From the NCBI GenBank assembly GCA_963695405.1, contig CAVOGJ010000006.1, positions 346,128-410,127 on the forward strand: a stretch of DNA of 64,000 nt. The letters run 5' to 3'. Under the pieces are notes generated by a model. It was given only the letters and a program-made list of their open reading frames with translations, was not told the origin of the DNA and did not search any database. This document shows, piece after piece, positions 28,459 through 37,555 of the stretch (positions are counted from its first letter, which is position 1; every line of letters starts with the position of its first letter). The position numbers and the translations under genes were made by a program. Source of the stretch: CAVOGJ01 sp963695405. GTDB taxonomy: Bacteria; Planctomycetota; Planctomycetia; Pirellulales; Pirellulaceae.

Positions 28459-29928
28459 TCAGCTCATGGCCATGTCGAGCTTTACTTCGGGCACGGTGAA
28501 GCTTGGACGATAATCACGAGTCAGCAGCCGATTGGCCTCGTCGTGATTGGTGAAGATCTCGTTTTCGGGATCCATTTCAAGCCAGGGACCTAGCGTCAGC
28601 ATGTCCTTTTCGACGGCGACATCGTTCGCGCCCAGGTGAGCGACCATCCGGTCGACTGCATTCGAAAGCCGTTCGTTTCCGGAGACATGCTCCTTGATTT
28701 CCTCCCATGCTGCCTTCTTGCCGACGCGATGTGAAACGCCACCTGTATGGCATAAGCCGCTGGAAAGATGTCCGTCCAGGACTTCGCCATTCAGCAGCGA
28801 TCGGTCACGCGTGGCAACAGCATGAAGAAAGTTTTGGTAATGATCGCCACCGCCATCCCATGACTTGACGACCTCCCCCTTTTCGTCAAAGGCATTGGCA
28901 TTACTGTAGTTGGGAATAACCAGATAGCCGTGCTCACATTGCACGATGACGCCGATTTGCGATCCGCGATAATTGTCCATCGAGGATTCCCATTTGGAAT
29001 ACGGTTGCTGGTCTGCCTTGGAATGTGGCAGCCCCCGCGTTTCGAAAATCAGCGGCGCATCTGGATAATCGTGTAGGACCACCTGGGTATTGGGTGTATT
29101 CGCGGCATCGTCATAACCTAGTCGACCGCCGATACTGATCACGCGCGGCGAGAGCTTATCGTATCCGAGGAACCAGCGGGCAATATCCATTTGGTGGATG
29201 CCCTGATTTCCCATGTCGCCATTGCCGGTATTGAAATCCCAATGCCAATCATAGTGCAATTCTGGTCGGTAAAGATCCACTTTGGCGGCCGGGCCACACC
29301 ACAGGTCGTAATGAATCTGGGTTGGAATCTGGAGTGGCTTGTCGAGCTTTCCGATGGGCGCCCGTGGCTTATAGCAGGTTCCCAGGGCGTAAGTGACTCG
29401 GCCCAATTGACCGGATCGAACAAACTCAACCGCCTCTTGCAAACTGGGTGACGAACGTGACTGGGTACCGCATTGCACAATGCGGTCGTAACGGCGAGAC
29501 GCGTTCACCAGCTGCCGACCTTCCCATACATTGTGCGAGACCGGTTTTTCGACATAAACGTCCTTACCCGCCATGCACGCTTCGATGGCAATCAGCGCGT
29601 GAGAGTGATTCGGCGTGGCGATCGACACAGCATCAATGTCTTTTCGCTCCAGCAACTTGCGGAAATCAACGTAACGGTCGATCGGATGGCCGTTTCGCTC
29701 CTGAACTTCCGCCACACGTTCGTCGAGAATTTTTTCGTCGACATCACAGAGCGCGACCACATGCTTTCCGAGGCCGTTGATGTGGTCTCGCCCCCGCGAC
29801 CGAAGGCCAATGACAGCCACACGAATATCGGCGGTGTCGGGGGCACCCCAGGTCCGGCGGGGTAGGGTGGCAGCAGCCATGCTGGCGGTCGCCGCGAGCA
29901 TGAACGAGCGTCTGTGCAGGGGGCGCAT
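28459..29928 (-). CDS. Gfo/Idh/MocA-family oxidoreductase, exported by Tat
   Basis: A 489-residue NAD(P)-dependent oxidoreductase. RRSFMLAATASMAAATLP is a twin-arginine-like export signal. The Rossmann motif is VAVIGLRSRGRDH, followed by the family signature VYVEKPVSHNVWEGRQL and the middle motif NGDMGNQGIHQMDIARWFLG. Secreted Gfo/Idh/MocA proteins are greatly expanded in planctomycetes and act on sugars or sugar acids with a tightly held cofactor. AAGGAG precedes the ATG. It diverges from the TIM-barrel isomerase at 30015. Confidence 0.9.
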   Translation of the reverse strand: MRPLHRRSFMLAATASMAAATLPRRTWGAPDTADIRVAVIGLRSRGRDHINGLGKHVVALCDVDEKILDERVAEVQERNGHPIDRYVDFRKLLERKDIDAVSIATPNHSHALIAIEACMAGKDVYVEKPVSHNVWEGRQLVNASRRYDRIVQCGTQSRSSPSLQEAVEFVRSGQLGRVTYALGTCYKPRAPIGKLDKPLQIPTQIHYDLWCGPAAKVDLYRPELHYDWHWDFNTGNGDMGNQGIHQMDIARWFLGYDKLSPRVISIGGRLGYDDAANTPNTQVVLHDYPDAPLIFETRGLPHSKADQQPYSKWESSMDNYRGSQIGVIVQCEHGYLVIPNYSNANAFDEKGEVVKSWDGGGDHYQNFLHAVATRDRSLLNGEVLDGHLSSGLCHTGGVSHRVGKKAAWEEIKEHVSGNERLSNAVDRMVAHLGANDVAVEKDMLTLGPWLEMDPENEIFTNHDEANRLLTRDYRPSFTVPEVKLDMAMS

Positions 29929-30014
29929 TGCGAACTCCTTCAGGGACGGGATAATACGTCCGGATCTTACGTTGTTCTGAGTCCCATTGACAACCTTCGG
30001 TAAGGTGCACTTCG

Positions 30015-30833
30015 ATGAAATATGCGATTTGCAACGAGCTGTTTGCCGGCTGGCCGCTGGAGAAGGCGTGTGATTTCGTTGCTTCCCTTGGCTACACCGG
30101 CTGGGAAATCGCGCCCTTTACGCTCGGTTCCACCGCCGCGTCGGTCTCGTTTCCGCTGCGAAATCAGGCACGAACGGCCGCGAACAACAGCGGGCTGGAA
30201 ATCGTGGGCCTTCATTGGTTGCTGGCCCGTACGGATGGCCTTTACCTGACGACTTCCGATCTGGGTGTCCGCCGCGCAACCGCTGATTACCTTGGACAAC
30301 TGGCTGTGCTGTGCCGCGACTTGGGGGGCAGCGTCATGGTGCTCGGTTCGCCGCAGCAACGGAACTTGTTACCCGGCGTGACCCTCGCCGAGGCGACCAA
30401 CTACGCCGCCGATGTCTTGACCAAGACCCTACCCTCCTTAGAGGAAAATCGAGTGGTGTTGGCGCTCGAGCCACTCGGACCAACGGAAGGCGACTTTTGG
30501 TTGACCGCTGCCGAAACCGTGCAGATGGTCAAACGCATCGACTCGCCGTACGTACGACTTCACCTCGACGTCAAGGCGATGTCTAGCGAGTCGCTGCCGA
30601 TCCCGGAGATTATTGGACAGCACCACGCCTATTTGGCCCACTTTCATGCCAATGACCCGAATCGCTTGGGCCCGGGCATGGGGGACGTCGACTTCCTGCC
30701 GATCTTACGTGCACTTCGCCAAGCTGATTATCGGGGCTGGTTGTCTGTAGAGGCGTTTGATGACACACCGGGAATCGCGGACATAGCGTCCACAAGTATC
30801 GCTTACCTGCAGGCCTGCTTTGATCGACGGTGA
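30015..30833 (+). CDS. sugar phosphate isomerase/epimerase (xylose-isomerase-like TIM barrel)
   Basis: A 272-residue AP_endonuc_2-fold protein. The metal-binding residues lie in LALEPLGPTEGDF, HLDVKAMSS, HFHANDPN and LSVEAFDDT. The family isomerises or epimerises keto-sugars such as D-tagatose or D-psicose, or processes inosose. It is divergent from, and probably functionally linked with, the secreted Gfo/Idh/MocA oxidoreductase, a pairing frequent in planctomycetes. AAGGTG precedes the ATG. Confidence 0.88.
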   Translation: MKYAICNELFAGWPLEKACDFVASLGYTGWEIAPFTLGSTAASVSFPLRNQARTAANNSGLEIVGLHWLLARTDGLYLTTSDLGVRRATADYLGQLAVLCRDLGGSVMVLGSPQQRNLLPGVTLAEATNYAADVLTKTLPSLEENRVVLALEPLGPTEGDFWLTAAETVQMVKRIDSPYVRLHLDVKAMSSESLPIPEIIGQHHAYLAHFHANDPNRLGPGMGDVDFLPILRALRQADYRGWLSVEAFDDTPGIADIASTSIAYLQACFDRR

Positions 30834-31027
30834 CGGCAGCCGCTGATCAAGAGTCGATTGTGCGAGTGCTGATCGCCGCGGGGCCGAGTGACTGTAAATG
30901 CAAAATAAAACAAGATTTAGGTTGACGCTTGGCAGCGGATGCGGATTCGCCAATGACCTCGCCAAACCACCGGACCGTTTGCGTTTCGGCTGCTATTCAC
31001 GCAAAATGGTGGCGGGGCCAGGGACGC

Positions 31028-31702
31028 ATGGCTCCGGGGCTTATCACGTGGGGGCGTGGCGACGAGTCGAGAGTGATCGCCGCGGATTCTGTGGGTTTTG
31101 AACGCACTTTTGCTGCTTTAATTGACCGCGCCTGCGCAGGTGATGCGGCCGCGCGGGACGTGATCCTGGCGGATTGTCGCGACTACTTGAATCTGCTGGC
31201 CGATCGATCGTTGGATCGACGGCTGCGGGGGAAGTGTTGTCCCAGCGATATTGTGCAAAATACGATGTTGAACGCGGCGACGGGCTTCACGACCTTTCGT
31301 GGCGACACGGTGCCAGCCCTCAAGGCTTGGTTGCGAGAGATTCTCCGCAACGAAGTGGCCACGACGAATCGGCGATTTTTCAGCGCGTCTAAGCGAGACG
31401 TTCGTCGCGAACAAGTCAGCGAGACCGATTCTCAATACTTTCGCAGCCGGTCGGGGATCGCCGATTCGATGCCAACGCCGTCGAGCGAGGCCGTGCTGGC
31501 GGAAGATGCTGCGGAGCTTCGAGCCGCCATGTGGCGACTTTCCGCTGATCATCGCGACGTGTTGCTGATGCGAAATTGGGAGCGATTGTCGTTTACCCAG
31601 ATTGGTGCACGTATGAATCGTTCGGAGAATGCGGCCAAGAAACTCTGGGCACGTGCGCTTGCACAACTCGAAGCTGAGCTCTTCGGCGGTGAACATGCGT
31701 GA
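31028..31702 (+). CDS. ECF-subfamily RNA polymerase sigma factor, planctomycete type
   Basis: Region 2 is represented by RGKCCPSDIVQNTMLNAATGF and region 4 by LSADHRDVLLMRNWERLSFT, followed by an HTH (QIGARMNRSENAAKKLW). The start is uncertain: the frame is open from 30929, and ATG 31028 or a GTG near 31070 are alternatives. The stop overlaps the start of a Ser/Thr kinase gene by 8 bases, implying translational coupling. This matches the planctomycete ECF groups controlled by neighbouring kinases rather than by an anti-sigma factor. No anti-sigma gene is seen. Confidence 0.85.
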   Translation: MAPGLITWGRGDESRVIAADSVGFERTFAALIDRACAGDAAARDVILADCRDYLNLLADRSLDRRLRGKCCPSDIVQNTMLNAATGFTTFRGDTVPALKAWLREILRNEVATTNRRFFSASKRDVRREQVSETDSQYFRSRSGIADSMPTPSSEAVLAEDAAELRAAMWRLSADHRDVLLMRNWERLSFTQIGARMNRSENAAKKLWARALAQLEAELFGGEHA

Positions 31703-34043
31703 CGGCGATGAACCAGATCTTGACGATTCTCATGACGGGTCGGAATCTCTGAACGCCGAGGAAATCGAGCAATTGCTCCGACTCGAACGGGGAACCGCGG
31801 ATGGGGATGCAGAGGATGTGACTCGCGAACTCGACGCCGCGGCTTCGGAGCAGCTACGGCGAGCCACACGCGGTCTCACCTTCATTCAAAAGGTCCAGGA
31901 CGAAAATCCGCACGTTGTGGATGATCTGACGGCGGCCTCCGAGTCGCAGTGGTTACATATTGAGGGAGAGCGACCGACGCGTATTGGTCGACACGTCATC
32001 AAGCGTCGGCTCGGTAGTGGTGGATTCGGCGTCGTTTTCCTGGCATTTGATCCTGAATTGGAACGAGACGTGGCGCTAAAGGTGCCACGGGTGGAAACAC
32101 TGATCAATGGACAGACGCGTCGCCGTTTCTTGCGGGAATCGAAAACGGCCGCTCAACTGAATCACACCAACATCGCCACGATCTTCGAGGCAGGGACGGT
32201 CGGTCCCATCTTCTACATTGCGGCTGAATTTTGTCCCGGCGGATCGCTTGACGATTTTCTCCGCGACGAAACGCTCCCGGATCGTTTGAGCCCTTCCTCC
32301 GCGGCTTACCTCACGGCAGCCCTTGCCGATGCAATTGACCACGCACATCGCCGAGGGATTTTGCATCGAGACATCAAGCCGTCGAATATCTTGCTTGACA
32401 TCGCCCCTACGGAGCGAGCCAGCTTGATCGGAAATCCGCAGCGTTGGGGCGAGACGGCGAAGTTGGTGGATTTTGGTTTGGCCAAAAATGTCGCTACCGG
32501 TGATGATGAGACCAAGAGCGGCGTGATGTTGGGGACGCCGGCATACACGGCGCCAGAAATGGTGCTTGATCGCCACAACTCGGGAGCTGCCGCGGATATC
32601 TTTTCACTGGGGGCAACACTTTATCATGCCTTGACGGGACAAGCACCGCACAAGCGGGCCACAGATTTCGAAACGTTGTTGGCGGCTCAAAAGGAGGACG
32701 CCATCCCGCCCAGTCGCATTGATCCGGCCATACCTCGTGACCTCGATGCGATCTGTCTGAAGTGTCTCGAGAAATCGCCGGAGCGGCGTTACGGCACGGC
32801 AGCGGATCTTGCCTATGACCTGCGGCAGTTTCTGGATGGAAAACCCATCCGCGCCCGACAAGCATCTGAGCTGGAAAAGGCTTATCGCTGGTGCCAGCGC
32901 AACCCCACCTTGTCACTGCTGGCGGCAGCAACGCTCTTATTGTTCTTGATCGCCGGTGGTACCACAGTCGGATTGTGGCGAATGTATCTTAACCAGACAA
33001 GCTTTTCGGCTCAGCTGGAAATCCGTCGCAATGCGATGAACCTGCGGCGTTTAGTCGACCAATCACGAAGAACGGCTCCGCTGATGGCAATGAAATCCGC
33101 CGATCCATTGCGGTCGATCCGAATCTGTCGGTTGTTTGATGACGGTGGTGGATTGCTCGTCGCCACATCCGAGGATGCCACGGTTTGGGACATCAATGAG
33201 TTTACCAAGCTGACCGAGTTCCCGCTCGCGACGCCGCTCTTGACCGTGGGACCCGGCCACTCGCTACTGTCCGCACGGGTGGTCGATGATAGCCGGTTGC
33301 ACATTGACCAGTTCGAGTACTCTACGCCAGACAAACAGCAACATCTTGTCGAGTGGATACCCTCAGCCGGGTCGATTGCTTGTCCGCCGAACGTGGCTTG
33401 GCAATTGACCCCCGAGACCTTTGCGGCCAGCGCGGGCGTGATGGCAGTGCAAGTATCCGAAATAGGACTGATCGCGACGTCGCGTGCGAGTAGTGATCCG
33501 CCATTCGAACTAAGTCTGGAACGCCCCCTATCCGTGCTCGCCCTTTCTGGAGATGGAAAATTTCTTGCTGTGGCGGACGCTCAGGAAGTCCGCATACTCC
33601 AGACGGATACGTGGCAGTCAATCCGCCAGTTTCGTGCGGCGGACGTGAAGCGGCTGTGTTTTTGCTCGGACGGCCGTTGGCTGCTCGTGCGTGTTCCAGA
33701 TGCCTGGCGGATCTTTTCTCGCCCTGATTTTGCGGAGGGGCTTCGTTGGCCCGTCACAGACGCTCCGTTTGCCGCAACCTTTGCCGGTGATGACCGCTAC
33801 GTGGTTTATGCTAGTAAGGCAAACGAGTTACAACTGTGCCGAATGATGGAACACGCGACGGCGGCCACATTGGCGATACCGCCCGAGGAAACGCTCGCGG
33901 ACGTCTGTTCCTCGGCGGATGGACACTCGGTCGTGGCGATCTCTAGCAGTGGAAATGTCTATGCCTGGAACCTGTACTGGCTGGACGAGCATTTGGCTCC
34001 GCTGATGACTGATTGGCGACCCATTACGTCCTATCGTCCGTAA
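31695..34043 (+). CDS. membrane-anchored Ser/Thr protein kinase with C-terminal propeller-like repeats
   Basis: The 782-residue protein has an acidic N-terminus. A kinase domain spans about residues 97-370: LGSGGFGVVFLAF (P-loop), VALKVPR (catalytic Lys), ILHRDIKPSNILL (HRD loop), KLVDFGLAKN (DFG) and YTAPEMV. One transmembrane helix follows (SLLAAATLLLFLIAGG, about 420-440), then roughly 330 residues of divergent WD40-like repeats (DDGGGLLVATSEDATVWD, ALSGDGKFLAVADAQEVRIL, CSSADGHSVVAISS). A membrane sensor that signals to the overlapping ECF sigma factor is the simplest reading. Start 31695 is preferred over an upstream ATG at 31629 inside the sigma gene. Confidence 0.9.
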   Translation: MRDGDEPDLDDSHDGSESLNAEEIEQLLRLERGTADGDAEDVTRELDAAASEQLRRATRGLTFIQKVQDENPHVVDDLTAASESQWLHIEGERPTRIGRHVIKRRLGSGGFGVVFLAFDPELERDVALKVPRVETLINGQTRRRFLRESKTAAQLNHTNIATIFEAGTVGPIFYIAAEFCPGGSLDDFLRDETLPDRLSPSSAAYLTAALADAIDHAHRRGILHRDIKPSNILLDIAPTERASLIGNPQRWGETAKLVDFGLAKNVATGDDETKSGVMLGTPAYTAPEMVLDRHNSGAAADIFSLGATLYHALTGQAPHKRATDFETLLAAQKEDAIPPSRIDPAIPRDLDAICLKCLEKSPERRYGTAADLAYDLRQFLDGKPIRARQASELEKAYRWCQRNPTLSLLAAATLLLFLIAGGTTVGLWRMYLNQTSFSAQLEIRRNAMNLRRLVDQSRRTAPLMAMKSADPLRSIRICRLFDDGGGLLVATSEDATVWDINEFTKLTEFPLATPLLTVGPGHSLLSARVVDDSRLHIDQFEYSTPDKQQHLVEWIPSAGSIACPPNVAWQLTPETFAASAGVMAVQVSEIGLIATSRASSDPPFELSLERPLSVLALSGDGKFLAVADAQEVRILQTDTWQSIRQFRAADVKRLCFCSDGRWLLVRVPDAWRIFSRPDFAEGLRWPVTDAPFAATFAGDDRYVVYASKANELQLCRMMEHATAATLAIPPEETLADVCSSADGHSVVAISSSGNVYAWNLYWLDEHLAPLMTDWRPITSYRP

Positions 34044-34240
34044 TCCATGTCAGGAAGGCTGACGAAGCGAGCCTCGTTGGTAAGAACGCTGCACCGTGAC
34101 ACGTCCGACTGGGCAAGACCCGCCGGTTGTCTCGATTCTTTGACGAAACGTCAGACGTTTGAAGAAACCTCCGCGCGATCGTCGATGCTATTGTCGGGCG
34201 CGGCATGGATCGATCGCGCGAGCCGATGAAGGAGAGCGTC

Positions 34241-34471
34241 ATGAGTCACCCGAAAGTTCGTGCTACCCTTTACTTGCCTCAGGACGTACTCGACGAAGCT
34301 CGCGATGTGGCAGCTTACCTGGCCGGATACCCAGCCTACCTCACGTTGACCAAGCTGGCTGAAACTGCGTTGCGGAATGAATTGGAAAGACTAAAGCAGG
34401 TTTACAACGATGGGCAAAAATTTCCAATTCGGTCGGCTCCGCTTAAGGGAGGACGTCCCCTGGCCGCTTAG
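34241..34471 (+). CDS. ribbon-helix-helix-type DNA-binding protein, probable
   Basis: A 76-residue protein with AAGGAG before ATG 34241. VRATLYLPQDVLDEARDVAAY, then LTLTKLAETALRNELERL, follows the strand-helix-helix pattern of ParB C-terminal/CopG-like RHH proteins, and the ending KFPIRSAPLKGGRP is typical of that group. No toxin partner lies beside it; the next gene is a serine protease. Partition or transcriptional regulator are both possible. Confidence 0.6.
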   Translation: MSHPKVRATLYLPQDVLDEARDVAAYLAGYPAYLTLTKLAETALRNELERLKQVYNDGQKFPIRSAPLKGGRPLAA

Positions 34472-34556
34472 CTGGCCATTTGCCGACGAGAACGATCGAA
34501 CGTCCATCCGGGGAGGCCGCAGAACAACTCTTCGACTCGCAACGGGAGACCATCCG

Positions 34557-35612
34557 ATGAGTGGCACGACCGTAAGGATTCGTTCGGCATGTTTCGGGTG
34601 CCTGCCCCTCCGGCCGTGGCCACTGATCTTGCTGCTGGTGCTTGGTATTTCGCTGGCTGAACGGCAAGTACACGGCCAGTTCTCCGAGCCATCGCAGCTG
34701 CGACAGCCCAGTCACCCGGTCTCTGCTACCTCTCATCCCAGCGTAGCGCGCGTCAGAGTGAAAGGCGTTGACAGCGAATCTTTGGGTTCTGGGACGCTGA
34801 TTGGCGCCACGGAAGAGCATGGTTATGTCATTACGAATTGGCATGTCGTCCGCGAGGCCCAGGGGCAAGTGCTGGTGGAGTTTCCCGACGGATTTCAATC
34901 GGCAGCCACGATTCTCAAGACCGATGAGACATGGGATCTCGGATTGCTTCTAATTTGGCGCCCCACAGCGATCCCCATGCCGCTTTCTCCGAATCCTCCC
35001 AAACCGGGTGACGCGCTCATCATCGCTGGCTACGGTCAAGGAAGCTTTCGGGCCGTCCAGGGGGTCTTTGCGGACTACGCTTCGCCTACGGCCGATGCGC
35101 CGATGGATATGTTCGAAGTGACCGTCGCTGCCCGGCAAGGCGATTCGGGTGGCCCCATCGTCAATGCCCGCGGAGAGCTGGCCGGGGTCCTCTTTGGGGC
35201 CGGTGACGGTCGGACGACGGGAACGCAAGTCCATCGCGTGCGCGAGTTCCTCGACTCGGCATTTCTGCCAGGCGGGCCAATTGTGTCGTCCTCATCGTTG
35301 CTGGCAGATCGAGGTGCCGCCGGTTCGGTGCTCTCCGAGCCATCTTCCCCGTCGGAAACCGCTCGTCAGGCGACCTCGTTACAGGTGGATGCGCAGCCAG
35401 CGGGTGGCGACGCCCTGGCATCGCAAGCGAACCGCCTTGATGACTATGTGGCTGCGATCCCACGGGAGTTTCCGCAAGACACGAGATTTGCGTCGGCTAC
35501 TACGGAAATTCACGCAGACGATCTGCTGGGTCAGACCACGTTCGACAAGGCAAAATCGATCTTGGCAATCATTGGCCTCATATCGCTGGTGATCCGTTTT
35601 TTGCCCCGTTGA
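34557..35612 (+). CDS. membrane-associated trypsin-like serine protease
   Basis: A 351-residue protein with a signal segment (about 20-34, LLLVLGISLA). A compact S1-fold protease domain has His96 in TNWHVV, Asp127 in TWDLGLL and Ser197 in RQGDSGGPI. There is no PDZ domain, unlike the HtrA protein at 48976. A linker of about 100 residues rich in Ser and Ala leads to a C-terminal hydrophobic helix (ILAIIGLISLVIRFL) that would anchor it. GGGAG precedes ATG 34557. Confidence 0.82.
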   Translation: MSGTTVRIRSACFGCLPLRPWPLILLLVLGISLAERQVHGQFSEPSQLRQPSHPVSATSHPSVARVRVKGVDSESLGSGTLIGATEEHGYVITNWHVVREAQGQVLVEFPDGFQSAATILKTDETWDLGLLLIWRPTAIPMPLSPNPPKPGDALIIAGYGQGSFRAVQGVFADYASPTADAPMDMFEVTVAARQGDSGGPIVNARGELAGVLFGAGDGRTTGTQVHRVREFLDSAFLPGGPIVSSSSLLADRGAAGSVLSEPSSPSETARQATSLQVDAQPAGGDALASQANRLDDYVAAIPREFPQDTRFASATTEIHADDLLGQTTFDKAKSILAIIGLISLVIRFLPR

Positions 35613-35819
35613 CCCTCAGTCTGCCGCCATTCCGTGCAGCTGGGCCAAATGGCGCCGTGACCAAGTACCCACGTTTCGGAAGCCCGCCGGCATCGGGTAC
35701 ACTCGCGGCCGCAGTTTCGCCATGGTTCGAAGCCACTCCTCGCTTGTGCTGCGGTTGCCGGCTTATCGCGGATAGCGTTCGCCCGTGTTCTTTAGCTGTC
35801 CCTACGGGAATCAGCGCTG

Positions 35820-36530
35820 ATGGTCATGATCCCTGTTTCCCAATCGTCCGCCCACCAACGTCATGCCTCACGACTGCTGGTCGCGGCGATCGTGCTGGCC
35901 GTGGCCGCCGTACCACTGATGCCCTTCGACGTGACCGTAGCAAGTTGGATCCACCTACGATCCCTACCCGGTGACTTGCACCGCCTGATCGACTATTCGG
36001 AGGTGTTCGGCCACGGGATCGGAGTGAGTTTGATCATCATCACCGCGGCCATTCTTGATCCACGTGGCTGGAGAGTGCTCGTTGTGTTGGCGAGTTACAG
36101 TCTCGGCAGTGGACTCTTGGCGGATGCTGTCAAACTGGTCGTCGCGCGTTACCGGCCGTATGCCTTTGATATGCAAGCCGGAAATTCGCTCGATACGTGG
36201 ATTGACTGGTTTCCCTGGATCCACGGTTTCGGGCTGCACTATGACAAGATGTCATTCCCCTCGGCTCACACCGCAACGGCTGTCGGTTTGGCATGCGGGT
36301 TGAGTCGATTGTATCCACGAGGGAGCCTAATGTTCGCTTTATTCGCGTGCCTCGCCGCCTCCCAACGTCTGGTAGAGCAGGCCCATTTTCCCAGTGATGT
36401 CGTCTGTGGAGCCGCGCTCGCATTGCTGCTTTGTGCTGCTCTCGAACGACCAAGGTCGCTCACGAGTCGCATTCTGTACGGAGCATCATCGATGGCGTCA
36501 CCTGCGCCTGAGCAACCTGGAGAGCGTTAG
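35820..36530 (+). CDS. PAP2-family membrane phosphatase
   Basis: A polytopic membrane protein of 236 residues. The three phosphatase motifs are present: KLVVARYRP, FPSAHTATAVG, and RLVEQAHFPSDVVCG, where a Glu-Gln-Ala-His replaces the usual S-R-x-x-x-x-x-H-x-x-x-D order but keeps Arg, His and Asp. The family removes phosphate from lipids such as phosphatidic acid, undecaprenyl pyrophosphate or lipid A. The substrate is not determinable here. Two ATGs six bases apart could serve as start. Confidence 0.85.
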   Translation: MVMIPVSQSSAHQRHASRLLVAAIVLAVAAVPLMPFDVTVASWIHLRSLPGDLHRLIDYSEVFGHGIGVSLIIITAAILDPRGWRVLVVLASYSLGSGLLADAVKLVVARYRPYAFDMQAGNSLDTWIDWFPWIHGFGLHYDKMSFPSAHTATAVGLACGLSRLYPRGSLMFALFACLAASQRLVEQAHFPSDVVCGAALALLLCAALERPRSLTSRILYGASSMASPAPEQPGER

Positions 36531-36742
36531 TCGGTCCCCAAACGGTCGTGCTGGATAACTCAGACGCACCGTGATCCGCTCCCGCTCTGTTCGCCTCATC
36601 ACATTGCGGGCGAGCTTCTCCAGCCGGTCGGGTTCGTTTTGTCACGGATTGCCGTGAGAAATCGCAGGGATGGGGTGCTTGCGGCTGGCCGTGGGATGTC
36701 ATGGATCCTAGAATGTCGGGTTTCTTATCGGGGAGATAACTC

Positions 36743-37330
36743 ATGCGCAGTCACCGCCAACTCGTCCCTGCCGCAGCGGCCTTTCTCCTGCTGATCGCGG
36801 CCACGATGGTCGGCCAGGACCAGGCCACACGGAATACTGAAAAAAGCACCGTCAAGAAGGAAACGAAGATGGATTCGCCAGTAGAACGAATTGTGAAGTC
36901 CGCCGCGGAGTGGAAGCAGCGGCTCACGCCCGAGCAGTACCAGATTACCCGCGAGAAGGGGACCGAGCGGGCATTCACAGGAAAGTACTGGGACAACAAG
37001 AAACAAGGTACCTATGAGTGCGTCTGCTGCGGCCAGACGCTCTTCTCCTCAGATACGAAGTTCGAATCGGGAACGGGCTGGCCAAGTTTTTACCAGCCCG
37101 TCGACACGCAGCACGTGGCGACCAAGGAAGATCGGTCCTGGTGGGCGGTCCGGACGGAAGTCCTTTGCAGCCGATGCGACGCCCATTTGGGGCACGTGTT
37201 CGAAGATGGGCCGCAGCCGACCGGTCTTCGCTACTGCCTGAATTCGGCCGCGCTGAAATTCGCAGCCGAATCATCCACCGAGAAGCCGGCCCTTTCGACG
37301 AAGCCCGCCGAATCGTCCCCGCCCAAATAG
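36743..37330 (+). CDS. msrB: exported peptide-methionine (R)-S-oxide reductase
   Basis: MsrB repairs methionine R-sulfoxide in proteins. The catalytic Cys165 lies in GLRYCLNSA. The structural zinc is held by Cys93/Cys96 and Cys142/Cys145, and GTGWPSFYQPV is the substrate loop. An N-terminal signal (AAAFLLLIAATMVG) suggests periplasmic action. The tail after residue 175 is a Ser/Pro/Lys-rich extension. GGGGAG precedes the ATG. Confidence 0.93.
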   Translation: MRSHRQLVPAAAAFLLLIAATMVGQDQATRNTEKSTVKKETKMDSPVERIVKSAAEWKQRLTPEQYQITREKGTERAFTGKYWDNKKQGTYECVCCGQTLFSSDTKFESGTGWPSFYQPVDTQHVATKEDRSWWAVRTEVLCSRCDAHLGHVFEDGPQPTGLRYCLNSAALKFAAESSTEKPALSTKPAESSPPK

Positions 37331-37555
37331 CGGCGGAGCAACGGCCACCCGCCCGCCCTCCCGCCAGGTGAGGAATTCGCTGCCTGGGGAATCATGGAAT
37401 CTAGTTGGGTCGCTTTTTGCTGCATTCTCGCTGCCGGCAAGGTATCATTGAGGACTTCACGGAAAGTCGCTCGCACGTTGGGCGGGCCAAGCGGCTGGCG
37501 CGTCCTTGCCAGGCTTTCCCTCATCGAATGGCCGATCCTTGCCGAGGCGCGTGTG

